The position numbers and the translations under genes were made by a program. Of a stretch of DNA of 64,000 nucleotides, positions 25,531 to 33,097 are shown in pieces. Where the stretch lies: positions 806,001 through 870,000 of the forward strand of contig NZ_FNVV01000014.1 of the NCBI RefSeq assembly GCF_900108345.1, given 5' to 3'. The notes beneath the pieces are model-generated. The model was given only the letters and a program-made list of their open reading frames with translations, ran no database searches and was not told the origin of the DNA. The number at the start of each line of letters is the position of its first letter. The first letter of the stretch is position 1. This DNA is from Bacteroides ndongoniae (GTDB lineage Bacteria > Bacteroidota > Bacteroidia > Bacteroidales > Bacteroidaceae).

Positions 25531-25725
25531 ATTTAAATGCAAAAATAAGTTGTTTAATATTTAAGTTTCGGGTTTAATATTCCTTTGGAAAATAGAAGTT
25601 ATCACTTTGCTTCGCAGTGTTAGAAGTTAAAGCCGATAATTTCATAAAGGAGGAGGCATAACAGCTAACTTTGCTACGAAACGTGTTTTATTAAATGCTG
25701 ATAAATACTGATTTCACTGTTTCAT

Positions 25726-25764
25726 GCGGATAATAAGCCGCAAAATTTGCGGTTTATTATCCGC
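25726..25764. promoter_or_regulatory. 39-bp palindromic operator over the fic promoter
   Basis: GCGGATAATAAGCCGCAAA (25726-25744) is the inverted copy, with one mismatch in 19, of the sequence ending GGTTTATTATCCGC (25746-25764), around a single central base. The -33 TTTG of the fic promoter lies inside it (25746-25749). Such a symmetric site over the promoter is expected to bind a dimeric repressor; the Fic protein's own C-terminal winged-helix-like region is the nearest candidate. Confidence 0.8.
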
Positions 25765-25779
25765 AAAACCGTATATTTG
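25746..25779 (+). promoter_or_regulatory. fic promoter
   Basis: -33 TTTG (25746-25749), 22-bp spacer, -7 TATATTTG (25772-25779). The expected transcript start is at or just before the ATG at 25792, so the mRNA would have almost no leader. Confidence 0.75.
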
Positions 25780-25791
25780 CAGAAAACAGTG

Positions 25792-26922
25792 ATGCCTATG
25801 TATATACATGAACATAAAGAATGGCCTTCCTTTTCGTGGGACAAGGAACTTGTCGGCGAGAAGCTGAACAAGGTAAACAAGGCTGTCGGCTATCTGATGG
25901 GACGTCTTAGTGTAATCGGTTTTAACGACAAGATGTCCGCCGTAGTTGAATCCATCTCCCATGACATCATTGCATCTTCAGAAATTGAAGGAGTGGAATT
26001 GAACAATGAGCAGGTACGTTCATCTGTAGCCCGCAAACTCGGAGTACAACTACCGAATCCGACCGAATCCTCACGATATATAGACGGAATAGTTGAAATG
26101 GCACTTGACGCAACCGTCAATTTCAACAGTCCGCTTACCCATGAAAGACTATTCGGCTGGCACAACTGCCTGTTTCCTACCGGATGGAGCGGTCCAACAA
26201 GAATAGATGTAGCCCGATACCGCAGTGGAGAGATGAAAGTTGTTTCTGGAATGTTCGGTCGGGAAAAGGTACATTATGTAGCGCCTGCTCCTGAAAAAAT
26301 AGACGAAGAAATGAATCGGTTTCTGGACTGGTTCAATTCAGATACACATAACGGCTATGTCAAATCGGCAATAGCTCATTTGTGGTTTGTCTGTATCCAT
26401 CCTTTCGATGACGGAAACGGACGAATCGGACGAGCCATTGCTGATATGGCACTTTCACAGGCTGAAAACTCAAAGATGCGTTTCTTCAGCATCTCCCATC
26501 AGATAAACAAAGATAAAAAACAGTATTACGACATATTGGAGAAAACACAGAAAGGAGATTGCGAGATTACAGAATGGATCACCTGGTATCTTGACTGCCT
26601 GCTCCGTTCCGTCGAGCAATCCGACGAAACATTGTCGAAGGTTCTTAACAAGGCCATATTCTGGCAAAAACATGCCGAAACAGTCCTGTCCGAACGACAA
26701 CGCGAGGTCTTGAATTTATATTTGGACGGTTATCCCGGCAAACTGACGGCTAAGAACTGGGCAAAACGTGTAAAGGTATCGCCAGATACTGCAGCACGCG
26801 ACATAAAAGACCTGGTAGAGAAAGGTATTCTGATACCTCAGCAAGGGCGGGTTCGTGACGTATTCTACGGAATCCGGTGTAGTGACTCTATCCTTGTCAT
26901 CCCCATGCCTGAAGATTTATAA
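25792..26922 (+). CDS. fic: Fic family protein (DUF4172-Fic-wHTH), predicted AMP-transferase
   Basis: Fic enzymes transfer AMP or another NMP to target proteins. The start is ATG 25792 (376 aa); the frame extends upstream without ATG but runs into the promoter. The N-terminal ~90 residues match DUF4172 and contain the inhibitory-helix motif S62-xxx-E66-G67, so this is a class II, self-inhibited Fic. The active-site motif HPFDDGNGRIGR (203-214) is intact. The C-terminal ~75 residues (SERQREVLNLYLDG..KVSPDTAARDIKDLVEKGIL) look like a winged helix that may bind the palindrome at 25726-25764. It is a single gene in an AT-richer islet. The target is unknown. Confidence 0.93.
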   Translation: MPMYIHEHKEWPSFSWDKELVGEKLNKVNKAVGYLMGRLSVIGFNDKMSAVVESISHDIIASSEIEGVELNNEQVRSSVARKLGVQLPNPTESSRYIDGIVEMALDATVNFNSPLTHERLFGWHNCLFPTGWSGPTRIDVARYRSGEMKVVSGMFGREKVHYVAPAPEKIDEEMNRFLDWFNSDTHNGYVKSAIAHLWFVCIHPFDDGNGRIGRAIADMALSQAENSKMRFFSISHQINKDKKQYYDILEKTQKGDCEITEWITWYLDCLLRSVEQSDETLSKVLNKAIFWQKHAETVLSERQREVLNLYLDGYPGKLTAKNWAKRVKVSPDTAARDIKDLVEKGILIPQQGRVRDVFYGIRCSDSILVIPMPEDL

Positions 26923-26959
26923 TAGTTTCATACAAGCAGAACCCCCTACTATACCCCAT

Positions 26960-27027
26960 TTTTTTCCTAACTAGGAAAAAAAATTTCTCTAACTGGGAAA
27001 ATATTTTTTCCTAACTGGGAAAAAATA
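26960..27027. repeat. Three tandem palindromic TCCTAACTAGGA-like units after fic
   Basis: The first unit is a perfect 10+2+10 palindrome (TTTTTTCCTA AC TAGGAAAAAA, 26960-26981). Two degenerate copies follow (CTCTAACTGGGAAAA and TTTTTTCCTAACTGGGAAAA). They begin about 40 bp after the fic stop. They could be a terminator for either strand or tandem protein-binding sites. Confidence 0.7.
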
Positions 27028-27036
27028 AGGGGTGTC

Positions 27037-27195
27037 TAAGTTCGCAAGTGCTCAACTTATTAGTTGACAATGCTTCAGTTAATAAGTCTACCAAGCTGGA
27101 ACACCCTGTTTGACAAAGTGCCGCTTGAAACGGTTCGCTACAAACGCCTTGTCAACTCGTCAACTTATTGCTTGTCAACTGCAACTTGAGCTTAC
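27037..27195. repeat. Dispersed ~160-bp intergenic repeat, copy B
   Basis: Same order and orientation as 4671-4838. Starts AAGTTCGCAAGTGCTCAACTT and ends CAACTGCAACTTGAGCTTA. The inner inverted repeat is AGTTGACAATGC / GCCTTGTCAACT. The start motif recurs a third time as a palindrome at 28989-29016. Confidence 0.75.
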
Positions 27196-27241
27196 GAAGG
27201 TTGGGGTATTAATATATTTCAAGATAAAAAAATGATTGCCG

Positions 27242-27287
27242 CATAAACTTTTCTTTATGTGGGCTTGTACATAAAGAAAAGTTTATG
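27242..27287. promoter_or_regulatory. Perfect 19-bp inverted repeat operator
   Basis: CATAAACTTTTCTTTATGT (27242-27260) is repeated perfectly in inverted form at 27269-27287, around the 8-bp spacer GGGCTTGT. The right arm abuts the -7 box, and the -33 TTG lies in the spacer. This is the typical geometry of a repressor site. It controls the two-gene unit 27319-27984. Confidence 0.85.
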
Positions 27288-27295
27288 TATCTTTG
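27265..27295 (+). promoter_or_regulatory. Promoter of the DUF5053-type unit
   Basis: -33 TTG (27265-27267), 20-bp spacer, -7 TATCTTTG (27288-27295), embedded in the inverted repeat. The ATG follows at 27319. Confidence 0.8.
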
Positions 27296-27318
27296 TTGTG
27301 TCAATAAAAGAACGAGAA

Positions 27319-27516
27319 ATGGAAAAGGAAACAAGAATGAGGTTGTTGTCCAAATTGACCAAATTGAAGCTGATGTCGAAGATGTATGAGCATACCTTCC
27401 GCAATGCGGGAAACAAAATGAGCGAAAAAGAGATGAACGCATTGCTGGATGCGAAGCTCGAAACGGAAAGACAGATAGAGATGCTGGAAAAAATTCTGAA
27501 TGACAGCGAAAAATGA
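27319..27516 (+). CDS. 65-residue helical protein of unknown function
   Basis: Start at 27319, after the promoter; the upstream extension of the frame lies inside the operator. The protein is highly charged and predicted alpha-helical throughout (MEKETRMRLLSKLTKLKLM.., then EMNALLDAKLETERQIEMLEKIL, a probable coiled coil). It has no signal, membrane segment or metal motif. It ends 3 bp before the next gene, so both are co-translated. The pairing of a small helical protein with a helix-turn-helix-like partner under one operator recalls toxin-antitoxin or autoregulated pairs, but I recognise no family. Confidence 0.7.
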   Translation: MEKETRMRLLSKLTKLKLMSKMYEHTFRNAGNKMSEKEMNALLDAKLETERQIEMLEKILNDSEK

Positions 27517-27519
27517 TTT

Positions 27520-27984
27520 ATGAACAAGCCCCCTGCGACAGAGAGGGAGCACAATACTGTAACATATATGGCACTGAAAGATGATTTGAAAAAACTGAAT
27601 GAAATTGCCCGTTCGGACGCACCAGACGCCATGGAGCGTTATACGGCCTTGTCTGATGAGATAACCGCCAAGTACCAGTCGCCGGAAGATGCGAGCGAGA
27701 TAGCCGATTTCTTGTTGAACGGATATAAAGAACTGGGACAGGAGGCGGAGGAAATGATAAACTACGTGACCGTGAAACAGCAGATTGCCCCCTATGCTGA
27801 CATTATTCCGCTGGGCTATATTGCCAAGAAATATTTCGGGAAGAGTACAGCCTGGCTGAGCCAACGCATCAACGGTACCAAAGTGAGGGGTAAGGTCTAT
27901 ACGCTGAGCAAAGAAGACCTGGAGACATTCAACTTTGCCTTGCAGGACATCAGCAGGAAACTTGGTTCCATATCCATAGCTTGA
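27520..27984 (+). CDS. DUF5053-like protein with DNA-binding-type C-terminus
   Basis: 154 residues from the ATG at 27520; the ATG at 27568 (138 aa, MALKDDLKKLNEIARS) is an equally possible start. The C-terminal part (IPLGYIAKKYFGKSTAWLSQRINGTKVRGKVYTLSKEDLETFNFALQDI) resembles Bacteroides DUF5053 proteins and has helix-turn-helix character: a residue run that chooses and reads (GKSTAWLSQRING). It may be the repressor that binds the 27242-27287 inverted repeat. No catalytic motif is visible. A clean terminator follows at 28010-28042. Confidence 0.7.
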   Translation: MNKPPATEREHNTVTYMALKDDLKKLNEIARSDAPDAMERYTALSDEITAKYQSPEDASEIADFLLNGYKELGQEAEEMINYVTVKQQIAPYADIIPLGYIAKKYFGKSTAWLSQRINGTKVRGKVYTLSKEDLETFNFALQDISRKLGSISIA

Positions 27985-28009
27985 CAGACGTTATATTGAA
28001 CACCCTATT

Positions 28010-28042
28010 CCCCGCAGTTCGAGCCGCTGCGGGGATTTTTTT
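28010..28042 (+). terminator. Rho-independent terminator of the DUF5053 unit
   Basis: CCCCGCAG (28010-28017) pairs with CTGCGGGG (28027-28034), followed by A and seven T. Confidence 0.9.
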
Positions 28043-28138
28043 ATTCTAACCTGAAAAAAGTACCCTCCACTACTTCAGGGCATCCTTTACTTTCCATGTT
28101 GTATTTCAGTTCTTCACAAAAATACGGTTGGTTACCGA

Positions 28139-28897
28139 TTAGGAATATATCTGTAGGCTCGTACCATTGTCCTTTTCGTAAGAAGCTAAACTTATATTCA
28201 GTTTTTTGTTAACTTTCGGGTTGTCTTTATACAGCTTATTGTATAGTCCGTATTCGCCATCAATCTGTAACGTTGTTTCCTTGTCGGGGTATACTGCATA
28301 AAAAGCCGCATCACCAATGTTGTATGAACCATAATGAAAAAGAGTTGTACGATATATCGGTATTCTATATGCTGAACTACTTCGCACAGATTCTCCTGTT
28401 GAGTTATCAACAGAAATGAAATAATTTTGGTACCCCTCGTAAAATGCAATAAACAAGTGATTAGGAGGTTGTTTCTCTTCAATACCAACTTTTATGTAAT
28501 CTATCAGACCTTGCTTATTCTGTGAACTGTCTGATACCTCCAGTACATTTCTTGCCAGCGGAACAGTGAAAAGATTGAAATCCCCGTTTTCTCTCAAATA
28601 AATTTCAGCAGGTATAATCTCCAGCTCTACAAATTCTTCATCGTTAGGGTCGTTCACCACCCGTTGCAGGTACATCATGTGCTGGTAGAACTTGATAGTG
28701 CCTGCGCTATTGTTTATACAACAAACGTGCTTGTTGTCGAAAAACTGGTCTTGATAGATAATGCATTTATTGAATGTGTCCTCAGGTATGTCAAAGTCCC
28801 ACAGCCTGTTTGTACGGAATTCGCATAACTTCACTATTTCGGGGTCTATATCGGCAAACTGATAGTATTCTATCCCCTCAGGCAATTTATATTTCAC
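28139..28897 (-). CDS. Orphan 252-aa protein, function unknown
   Basis: Begins with GTG at 28897, which overlaps the TGA of an upstream gene remnant (GTGA), so it was once translationally coupled. The protein is soluble, acidic and rich in aromatic residues (YYQFADIDPEIVKLCEF.., HLFIAFYEGYQNYFISVDNSTG), with no signal peptide, membrane segment or known motif. Next Met is only at residue ~74. The base composition is AT-rich compared with the neighbours outside the islet. It could be an immunity-type or phage-derived protein, but nothing in the sequence proves this. Confidence 0.6.
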   Translation of the reverse strand: MKYKLPEGIEYYQFADIDPEIVKLCEFRTNRLWDFDIPEDTFNKCIIYQDQFFDNKHVCCINNSAGTIKFYQHMMYLQRVVNDPNDEEFVELEIIPAEIYLRENGDFNLFTVPLARNVLEVSDSSQNKQGLIDYIKVGIEEKQPPNHLFIAFYEGYQNYFISVDNSTGESVRSSSAYRIPIYRTTLFHYGSYNIGDAAFYAVYPDKETTLQIDGEYGLYNKLYKDNPKVNKKLNISLASYEKDNGTSLQIYS

Positions 28898-28989
28898 GTT
28901 GGTGTAGTTTGTGTATATGTCACTTCAACATCAAACGTTTTTTCATATTCATTGAGCACATCTTCGGCATTGATTACGATATAGGGTTC
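28894..28989 (-). pseudogene. C-terminal remnant of a gene upstream of the orphan protein
   Basis: An open stretch of 31 codons (EPYIVINAEDVLNEY.., ending TYTQTTPT and TGA) is closed upstream by an in-frame TAA at 28990-28992, at the edge of a palindromic repeat. It has no start codon. It looks like the tail of a protein whose front was deleted when the repeat joined here. The next gene starts inside its stop codon. Confidence 0.5.
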
Positions 28990-29016
28990 TTAAGTTTCGC
29001 ACTTGCGAAACTTGAG
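28989..29016. repeat. Palindrome AAGTTTCGCA-CT-TGCGAAACTT
   Basis: A perfect 10+2+10 palindrome (28992-29013), extended by CTT/GAG on both sides. Its arm equals the first bases of the dispersed repeat at 4671 and 27037. It marks the broken end of the gene remnant. Confidence 0.75.
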
Positions 29017-29052
29017 TAAGGGGTATTTTTAGGCATGTCCGATCCGATTTCT

Positions 29053-29116
29053 AACGCGCGTACGCGCGTGTGTGTGTGTGTGAGGAAGCCTGCAAGTTTG
29101 CAAGTTTGCAAGTTTC
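29053..29116 (-). repeat. Islet-flanking inverted repeat, right copy
   Basis: Alternating CGCGCGTACGCGCG, then a GT run, GAGGAAGCC, and three GCAAGTTT units. It is the reverse complement, in order, of 25458-25530. It ends at the stop codon of the MATE gene. Confidence 0.75.
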
Positions 29117-30533
29117 ATACTTTTTTCAGCCACTTCTCCCGCATCAGTCGTACAAGGAAAATCATACCCCGGAAACACAATTCAATGCACATGGCAATCC
29201 ATACCCCTTTCAGTCCCAGCGTCGGAGCAAGCAAAGCGGCCAATGACAAGCGTACCGCCCAAATACTGAAAAGATTCATCAGGCACGGCACCAACGTATC
29301 AGCCGCCCCGACAAATACTCCATATGCGACAATCGATGCTGCAAACATAGGTTCAGCAAACGCCTCAATACGCAAGGCCATTACCCCCAATTCCCGAATC
29401 TCCTCGACAGGAGTCATCAAACCGATAATCTGAGGGGCAAACAGATACATAAGTACCCCCATCACTCCCATCACCCCCATTCCCATAAACACAGTGATGC
29501 GTCCGAAACTGCGGGTCAACCGCCAGCGTCCGGCACCGATGCTTTGCCCGACCAGTGTCGTAGCAGCCTCGGCAATGCCGTAACCGGGCATATAGCAAAG
29601 ACTTTCGGCCGTAATGGCAAAAGAGTTGGCCGCGATGGCAAAAACACCTAACGGAGCCACAATGACGGTTGTCACAATCTGTGCTCCGCAAATGACCATG
29701 TGCTCAATCCCCATCGGAAGACCGATGCGAAGCGCATTTCTCAACGTGACTGCTTTCGGACGGAAGCCACCCCTCTCCCCACTCTGCTTCAATTCGTTCG
29801 AGCGGGTCCAGAGATACCACAACAATACGCCGGCAACCACCATTTCGGCAGCAGCCGTGCCCAAGGCCGCACCTGCCACACCGAGCCCTGCTCCGGGCAT
29901 CGTGAAAGAGAAACCCGCGCAAACCAACTCACGCGAAGGAAAAATCAGAAAGAAGTTGAACAGCACATCCAGCGCGCACATCACCACGCCAAGCAGACTG
30001 GGCACATGCATGTTACCGCTGCACCGAAGCATACCGCCCGACAAGAAATTGATCTGCAAAGCAGGCAAAAAGAGCGAGAAGATGAAAAAATAAAGAGTGG
30101 CATCGGAATGAATGGATGCATCGCCTCCCAGCCAGACAGGCAACACCGGACTGACTGCCATCCCAACGATGGCCAGCAACAGACTGAAAACAGAAGTAGC
30201 CGTCAACGCCTGCCGCAACAAGGCACGCGCACTATGCATGTCTCCGGCTCCGATCCGATGGGCCACCTGAACGGAAAATGCCGTCGAAGCAGCCGCGCAT
30301 ACCCCGGAGAAAAGCCAGGTCGTTGTAGACACCAGCCCAATGGAAGCAGATGCTTCGGCTCCCAGACTGCCGACCATCGCCGCATCGATATACTGCATGA
30401 CGATGGAAGACAACTGCGCAATAACCGCCGGAATACTGAGCTGCACCGTCAGGCGCAACTGTTGTCCCAAGGTCAACGGTTGACCATTGCGGATCAGTGC
30501 AAGCAGCCCGTCGGCCTTTTTTAACTGAATCAT
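29115..30533 (-). CDS. MATE family exporter
   Basis: Second MATE-type antiporter of the window (472 aa, about twelve hydrophobic segments). MatE repeats start near residues 28 and 255 (LTVQLSIPAVIAQLSSIVMQYIDAAMVG; ALRIGLPMGIEHMVICGAQIV). The sequence is only distantly like the MATE at 17341. Last gene of the DUF3737-malY-MATE operon, 24 bp after malY. The stop codon lies within the right flanking repeat of the neighbouring islet. Substrate unknown. Confidence 0.92.
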   Translation of the reverse strand: MIQLKKADGLLALIRNGQPLTLGQQLRLTVQLSIPAVIAQLSSIVMQYIDAAMVGSLGAEASASIGLVSTTTWLFSGVCAAASTAFSVQVAHRIGAGDMHSARALLRQALTATSVFSLLLAIVGMAVSPVLPVWLGGDASIHSDATLYFFIFSLFLPALQINFLSGGMLRCSGNMHVPSLLGVVMCALDVLFNFFLIFPSRELVCAGFSFTMPGAGLGVAGAALGTAAAEMVVAGVLLWYLWTRSNELKQSGERGGFRPKAVTLRNALRIGLPMGIEHMVICGAQIVTTVIVAPLGVFAIAANSFAITAESLCYMPGYGIAEAATTLVGQSIGAGRWRLTRSFGRITVFMGMGVMGVMGVLMYLFAPQIIGLMTPVEEIRELGVMALRIEAFAEPMFAASIVAYGVFVGAADTLVPCLMNLFSIWAVRLSLAALLAPTLGLKGVWIAMCIELCFRGMIFLVRLMREKWLKKV

Positions 30534-30557
30534 TATCCGTTATACTTTCTGACAGGG

Positions 30558-31790
30558 TTATACATCCTTCCGAGCGCCGGCATTCGCTAAAGCTTCCGTG
30601 TCTTGTGCCGACATAACATCACATCCCAACGAGCGGACAAAGCCTTGAAAACGCATCAAAGCATCTTGCAGCACCGCACGCGGACAGGCGATGTTCCAAC
30701 GCAGAAAGCCTTCCCCTTCCGCTCCGTACATGGTTCCACTATTCAGCCACAGCCCGGTTTCTTCGAGCAGACGCGACTGCAACGTCTCCGAAAGGATGTT
30801 CAGGCTCCGGCAATCGGCCCATACCAGATAAGTTCCTTCCAGCTGCGTAACCGGAATGTGTGGCAGGTGCATGCAGAAGAATTCGCACAGGTAGTCGTAA
30901 TTGCCTTTCAGATATTCCAGTAACTGCAACAGCCAGTCCTCCCCTTCGTTATAAGCAGCTATGGTGGCCTCGATACCGAAAGGATTGACATCGCACACCT
31001 CGTTGATATTAATGGCCCGATCGATGCGCTGCCGGACAGCCTCGTCACGGGCGATGATGGTAGCAATCTGCAATCCGGCCAGATTGAACGATTTGCTCGG
31101 AGAAACGCAGGTCACCGAATTCCACAAATGGTCTTCACTGATGGAAGCAAACGGAGTATAGACATGCCCCGGGAACACCAGTTCGCAATGAATCTCATCT
31201 GCAATCACCTTCACCTGATTCTTCCGGCAGATTTCCCCGATGCGGCACAACTCATCGCGGGTCCATACGCGCCCTGCCGGATTATGAGGGTTGCAAAGCA
31301 ACATAAGTTTGACACTCTGCTCGGCCGTCTTGCGCTCCAGATCTTCAAAATCGATGTGATACGTACGGTTTTCGTATTTCAGCGGACTGGTCACAATCCG
31401 GCATCCGTTGTTGCGGATAGACGAAAAGAAACAATTATATACCGGTGTCTGTACCAGCACCCCGTCGCCCGGTTCCGTCAGCGCCTTGATGACTGCCGAA
31501 AGAGCCGGAACAACCCCGGACGTGTAAATCATCCAATCCTTCTCCACCTTCCAGTCGTGACGGCGTCCGAACCAGCTGCTGACCGATTCGTAATAGGCAT
31601 CCGGCACACGGACATAACCAAAAATGCCATGACGTACCCGCCGCTCCAAAGCATCGACAACAGCCGGAGCGGTGCGAAAATCCATATCTGCCACCCACAG
31701 GGGAAGCACTTCTTTGCCAGCCGGCGCACTGTCCCATTTATACGAATTCGTATGCCGCCGCGGCACAATCTCATCAAAGTTATATTTCAT
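30558..31790 (-). CDS. malY: MalY/PatB-type PLP aminotransferase (cystathionine beta-lyase)
   Basis: Fold-type I PLP enzyme of the MalY/PatB family, which cleaves C-S bonds of cystathionine or cysteine conjugates. 410 aa. Visible: YTSGVVPALSAVIKALTEPGDGV, NPHNPAGRVW, ADEIHCELVFPG, and the PLP lysine Lys233 in SPSKSFNLAGLQ. The C-terminal ~20 residues (MSAQDTEALANAGARKDV) extend past the usual domain. It lies 12 bp after the DUF3737 gene and 24 bp before a MATE gene, so an operon is certain. The lyase activity is inferred from the family. Confidence 0.92.
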   Translation of the reverse strand: MKYNFDEIVPRRHTNSYKWDSAPAGKEVLPLWVADMDFRTAPAVVDALERRVRHGIFGYVRVPDAYYESVSSWFGRRHDWKVEKDWMIYTSGVVPALSAVIKALTEPGDGVLVQTPVYNCFFSSIRNNGCRIVTSPLKYENRTYHIDFEDLERKTAEQSVKLMLLCNPHNPAGRVWTRDELCRIGEICRKNQVKVIADEIHCELVFPGHVYTPFASISEDHLWNSVTCVSPSKSFNLAGLQIATIIARDEAVRQRIDRAININEVCDVNPFGIEATIAAYNEGEDWLLQLLEYLKGNYDYLCEFFCMHLPHIPVTQLEGTYLVWADCRSLNILSETLQSRLLEETGLWLNSGTMYGAEGEGFLRWNIACPRAVLQDALMRFQGFVRSLGCDVMSAQDTEALANAGARKDV

Positions 31791-31802
31791 CGTCTGTTTG
31801 TT

Positions 31803-32666
31803 TTAATCGGTGAAGGAACGCCCGTCTCGCAGCCTGATCCGGCAATCTGCAGGCGCCTTGATGTTCGCGTCCAGGGTGACCGAACCGATAGCGTCTGCCA
31901 CAATCGTGCCCGAAGTAGGATTTTTGATATTGGTTATTGCCCCACGTATGTCGGCATGCAGCGTGCTGTACTCAAAGGCACGGTCGCAGTCAGGACCAAA
32001 CGTACAGTTTTCCAGCACCAGATCGTGCGCATAACACAGCGGTTGCTCGCCGGTAATGTGACAATTGACCAAACGGAGGTTTCTGGAATGCCACCCCAGA
32101 TACTCGCCGTTGAGCTCGGAATCGTAGATCGTCACATTCTCTACCTCCCAGAAAGCATCTTTGGTGGTGATCCTGGCGTTACGGATCTCTACGTTCTTCA
32201 CATACTGGAATACATATTTACTGTCACTCTCCAAACCGTCGACACGAATGTTGTTGCTGAACATGAACGGATAGGTTCCGCCATGCAGTTTGAGGTTCTT
32301 TACGCGGATGCCGTTGCAACGCCAGAAGACCTCGTCTGCATCGTTCATCGTCACGTTCTCTATATCGATTTCTTCCATCTCGCGAAACATCTTGGGAGCG
32401 TCGATAACAGTGTCCTTCATCGTCAGATGATCGGAATACCACAAGGCAGAGCGTCCTCCTACATCGAAATAGCAACGTTCGATGGTGAAACCGTGTACGT
32501 GCCAGAAAGGATAATTTCCCTCGAAACGGCACTCGAAGGCTTCGATGTTGCTGCACTCTTTTATGGCCGATTCTCCGGCACGGATGACTACATTCTCCAG
32601 ACGGAGGTTGTGTGACTCGAATAAGGGACGTTCTCCTCCAAACTCGGTATCTCTAATAATATTCAT
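31803..32666 (-). CDS. DUF3737 family beta-helix protein
   Basis: 287-aa protein built of short repeated strands with alternating polar and hydrophobic residues (LRLENVVIRAGESAIK.., IERCYFDVGGRSALWYS.., VKNLKLHGGTYPFMFS), typical for a right-handed beta-helix and matching DUF3737. No signal peptide, so cytoplasmic. Members often stand next to MalY-type enzymes; here it is the first gene of that operon. Biochemical role unknown. Confidence 0.88.
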   Translation of the reverse strand: MNIIRDTEFGGERPLFESHNLRLENVVIRAGESAIKECSNIEAFECRFEGNYPFWHVHGFTIERCYFDVGGRSALWYSDHLTMKDTVIDAPKMFREMEEIDIENVTMNDADEVFWRCNGIRVKNLKLHGGTYPFMFSNNIRVDGLESDSKYVFQYVKNVEIRNARITTKDAFWEVENVTIYDSELNGEYLGWHSRNLRLVNCHITGEQPLCYAHDLVLENCTFGPDCDRAFEYSTLHADIRGAITNIKNPTSGTIVADAIGSVTLDANIKAPADCRIRLRDGRSFTD

Positions 32667-32792
32667 AAACTAAATCTTTATGGTTGAATAATTATCAATG
32701 CTACAACTTCTCCGAGAAAGAGTTGCCTTGCCCGAACGCCTGCATGGCAGACCAGTTTCCTATCCTGCCACTGCCGATCGGCTTTCGGCCGG

Positions 32793-32800
32793 CAAAGATA
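32793..32800 (-). promoter_or_regulatory. -7 box of the DUF3737-malY-MATE operon
   Basis: TATCTTTG matches TAnnTTTG; leader about 120 nt. A small inverted repeat GTTCG CAA CGAAC lies just upstream (32811-32823). The rest of 32667-32960 holds nothing else I can support. Confidence 0.6.
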
Positions 32801-32961
32801 TAAAAAAACTGTTCGCAACGAACTCTCCTCAGGATGATTACCTGATGCAAAAATAGAAAGTTACCGGTAACGACATGGTATACAAATCCCCGTGATGCCT
32901 ACCCCGATTACGGATTTCTTAAATCCCGGACTCCGCCTCCCAACCTCCACACATGCCAATA

Positions 32962-33050
32962 TCAAAAAAAGGCATTGTTTCAGCCTATACAAAAGCATGC
33001 ATTTGCACAAAGCCGTGCATGCCTGTTGTAATGGCTAAAACAATGCCTTT
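32962..33050 (-). terminator. Terminator of the TonB receptor-nuclease operon
   Basis: On the minus strand AAAGGCATTGTTTTAGCC (33050-33033) pairs with the complementary arm at 32985-32968 (one mismatch), with an inner TGCATGC stem, and is followed by a run of seven T. It begins about 48 bp after the nuclease stop codon. Confidence 0.85.
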
Positions 33051-33097
33051 ATCACATTCCCTGCATTCTCTGTCAGGGAATTCCTATTCGGAATGCT

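Noticed and set aside
31128..32615. 495-codon open frame on the plus strand
   Set aside because: Antisense to malY and DUF3737 genes with convincing family motifs.
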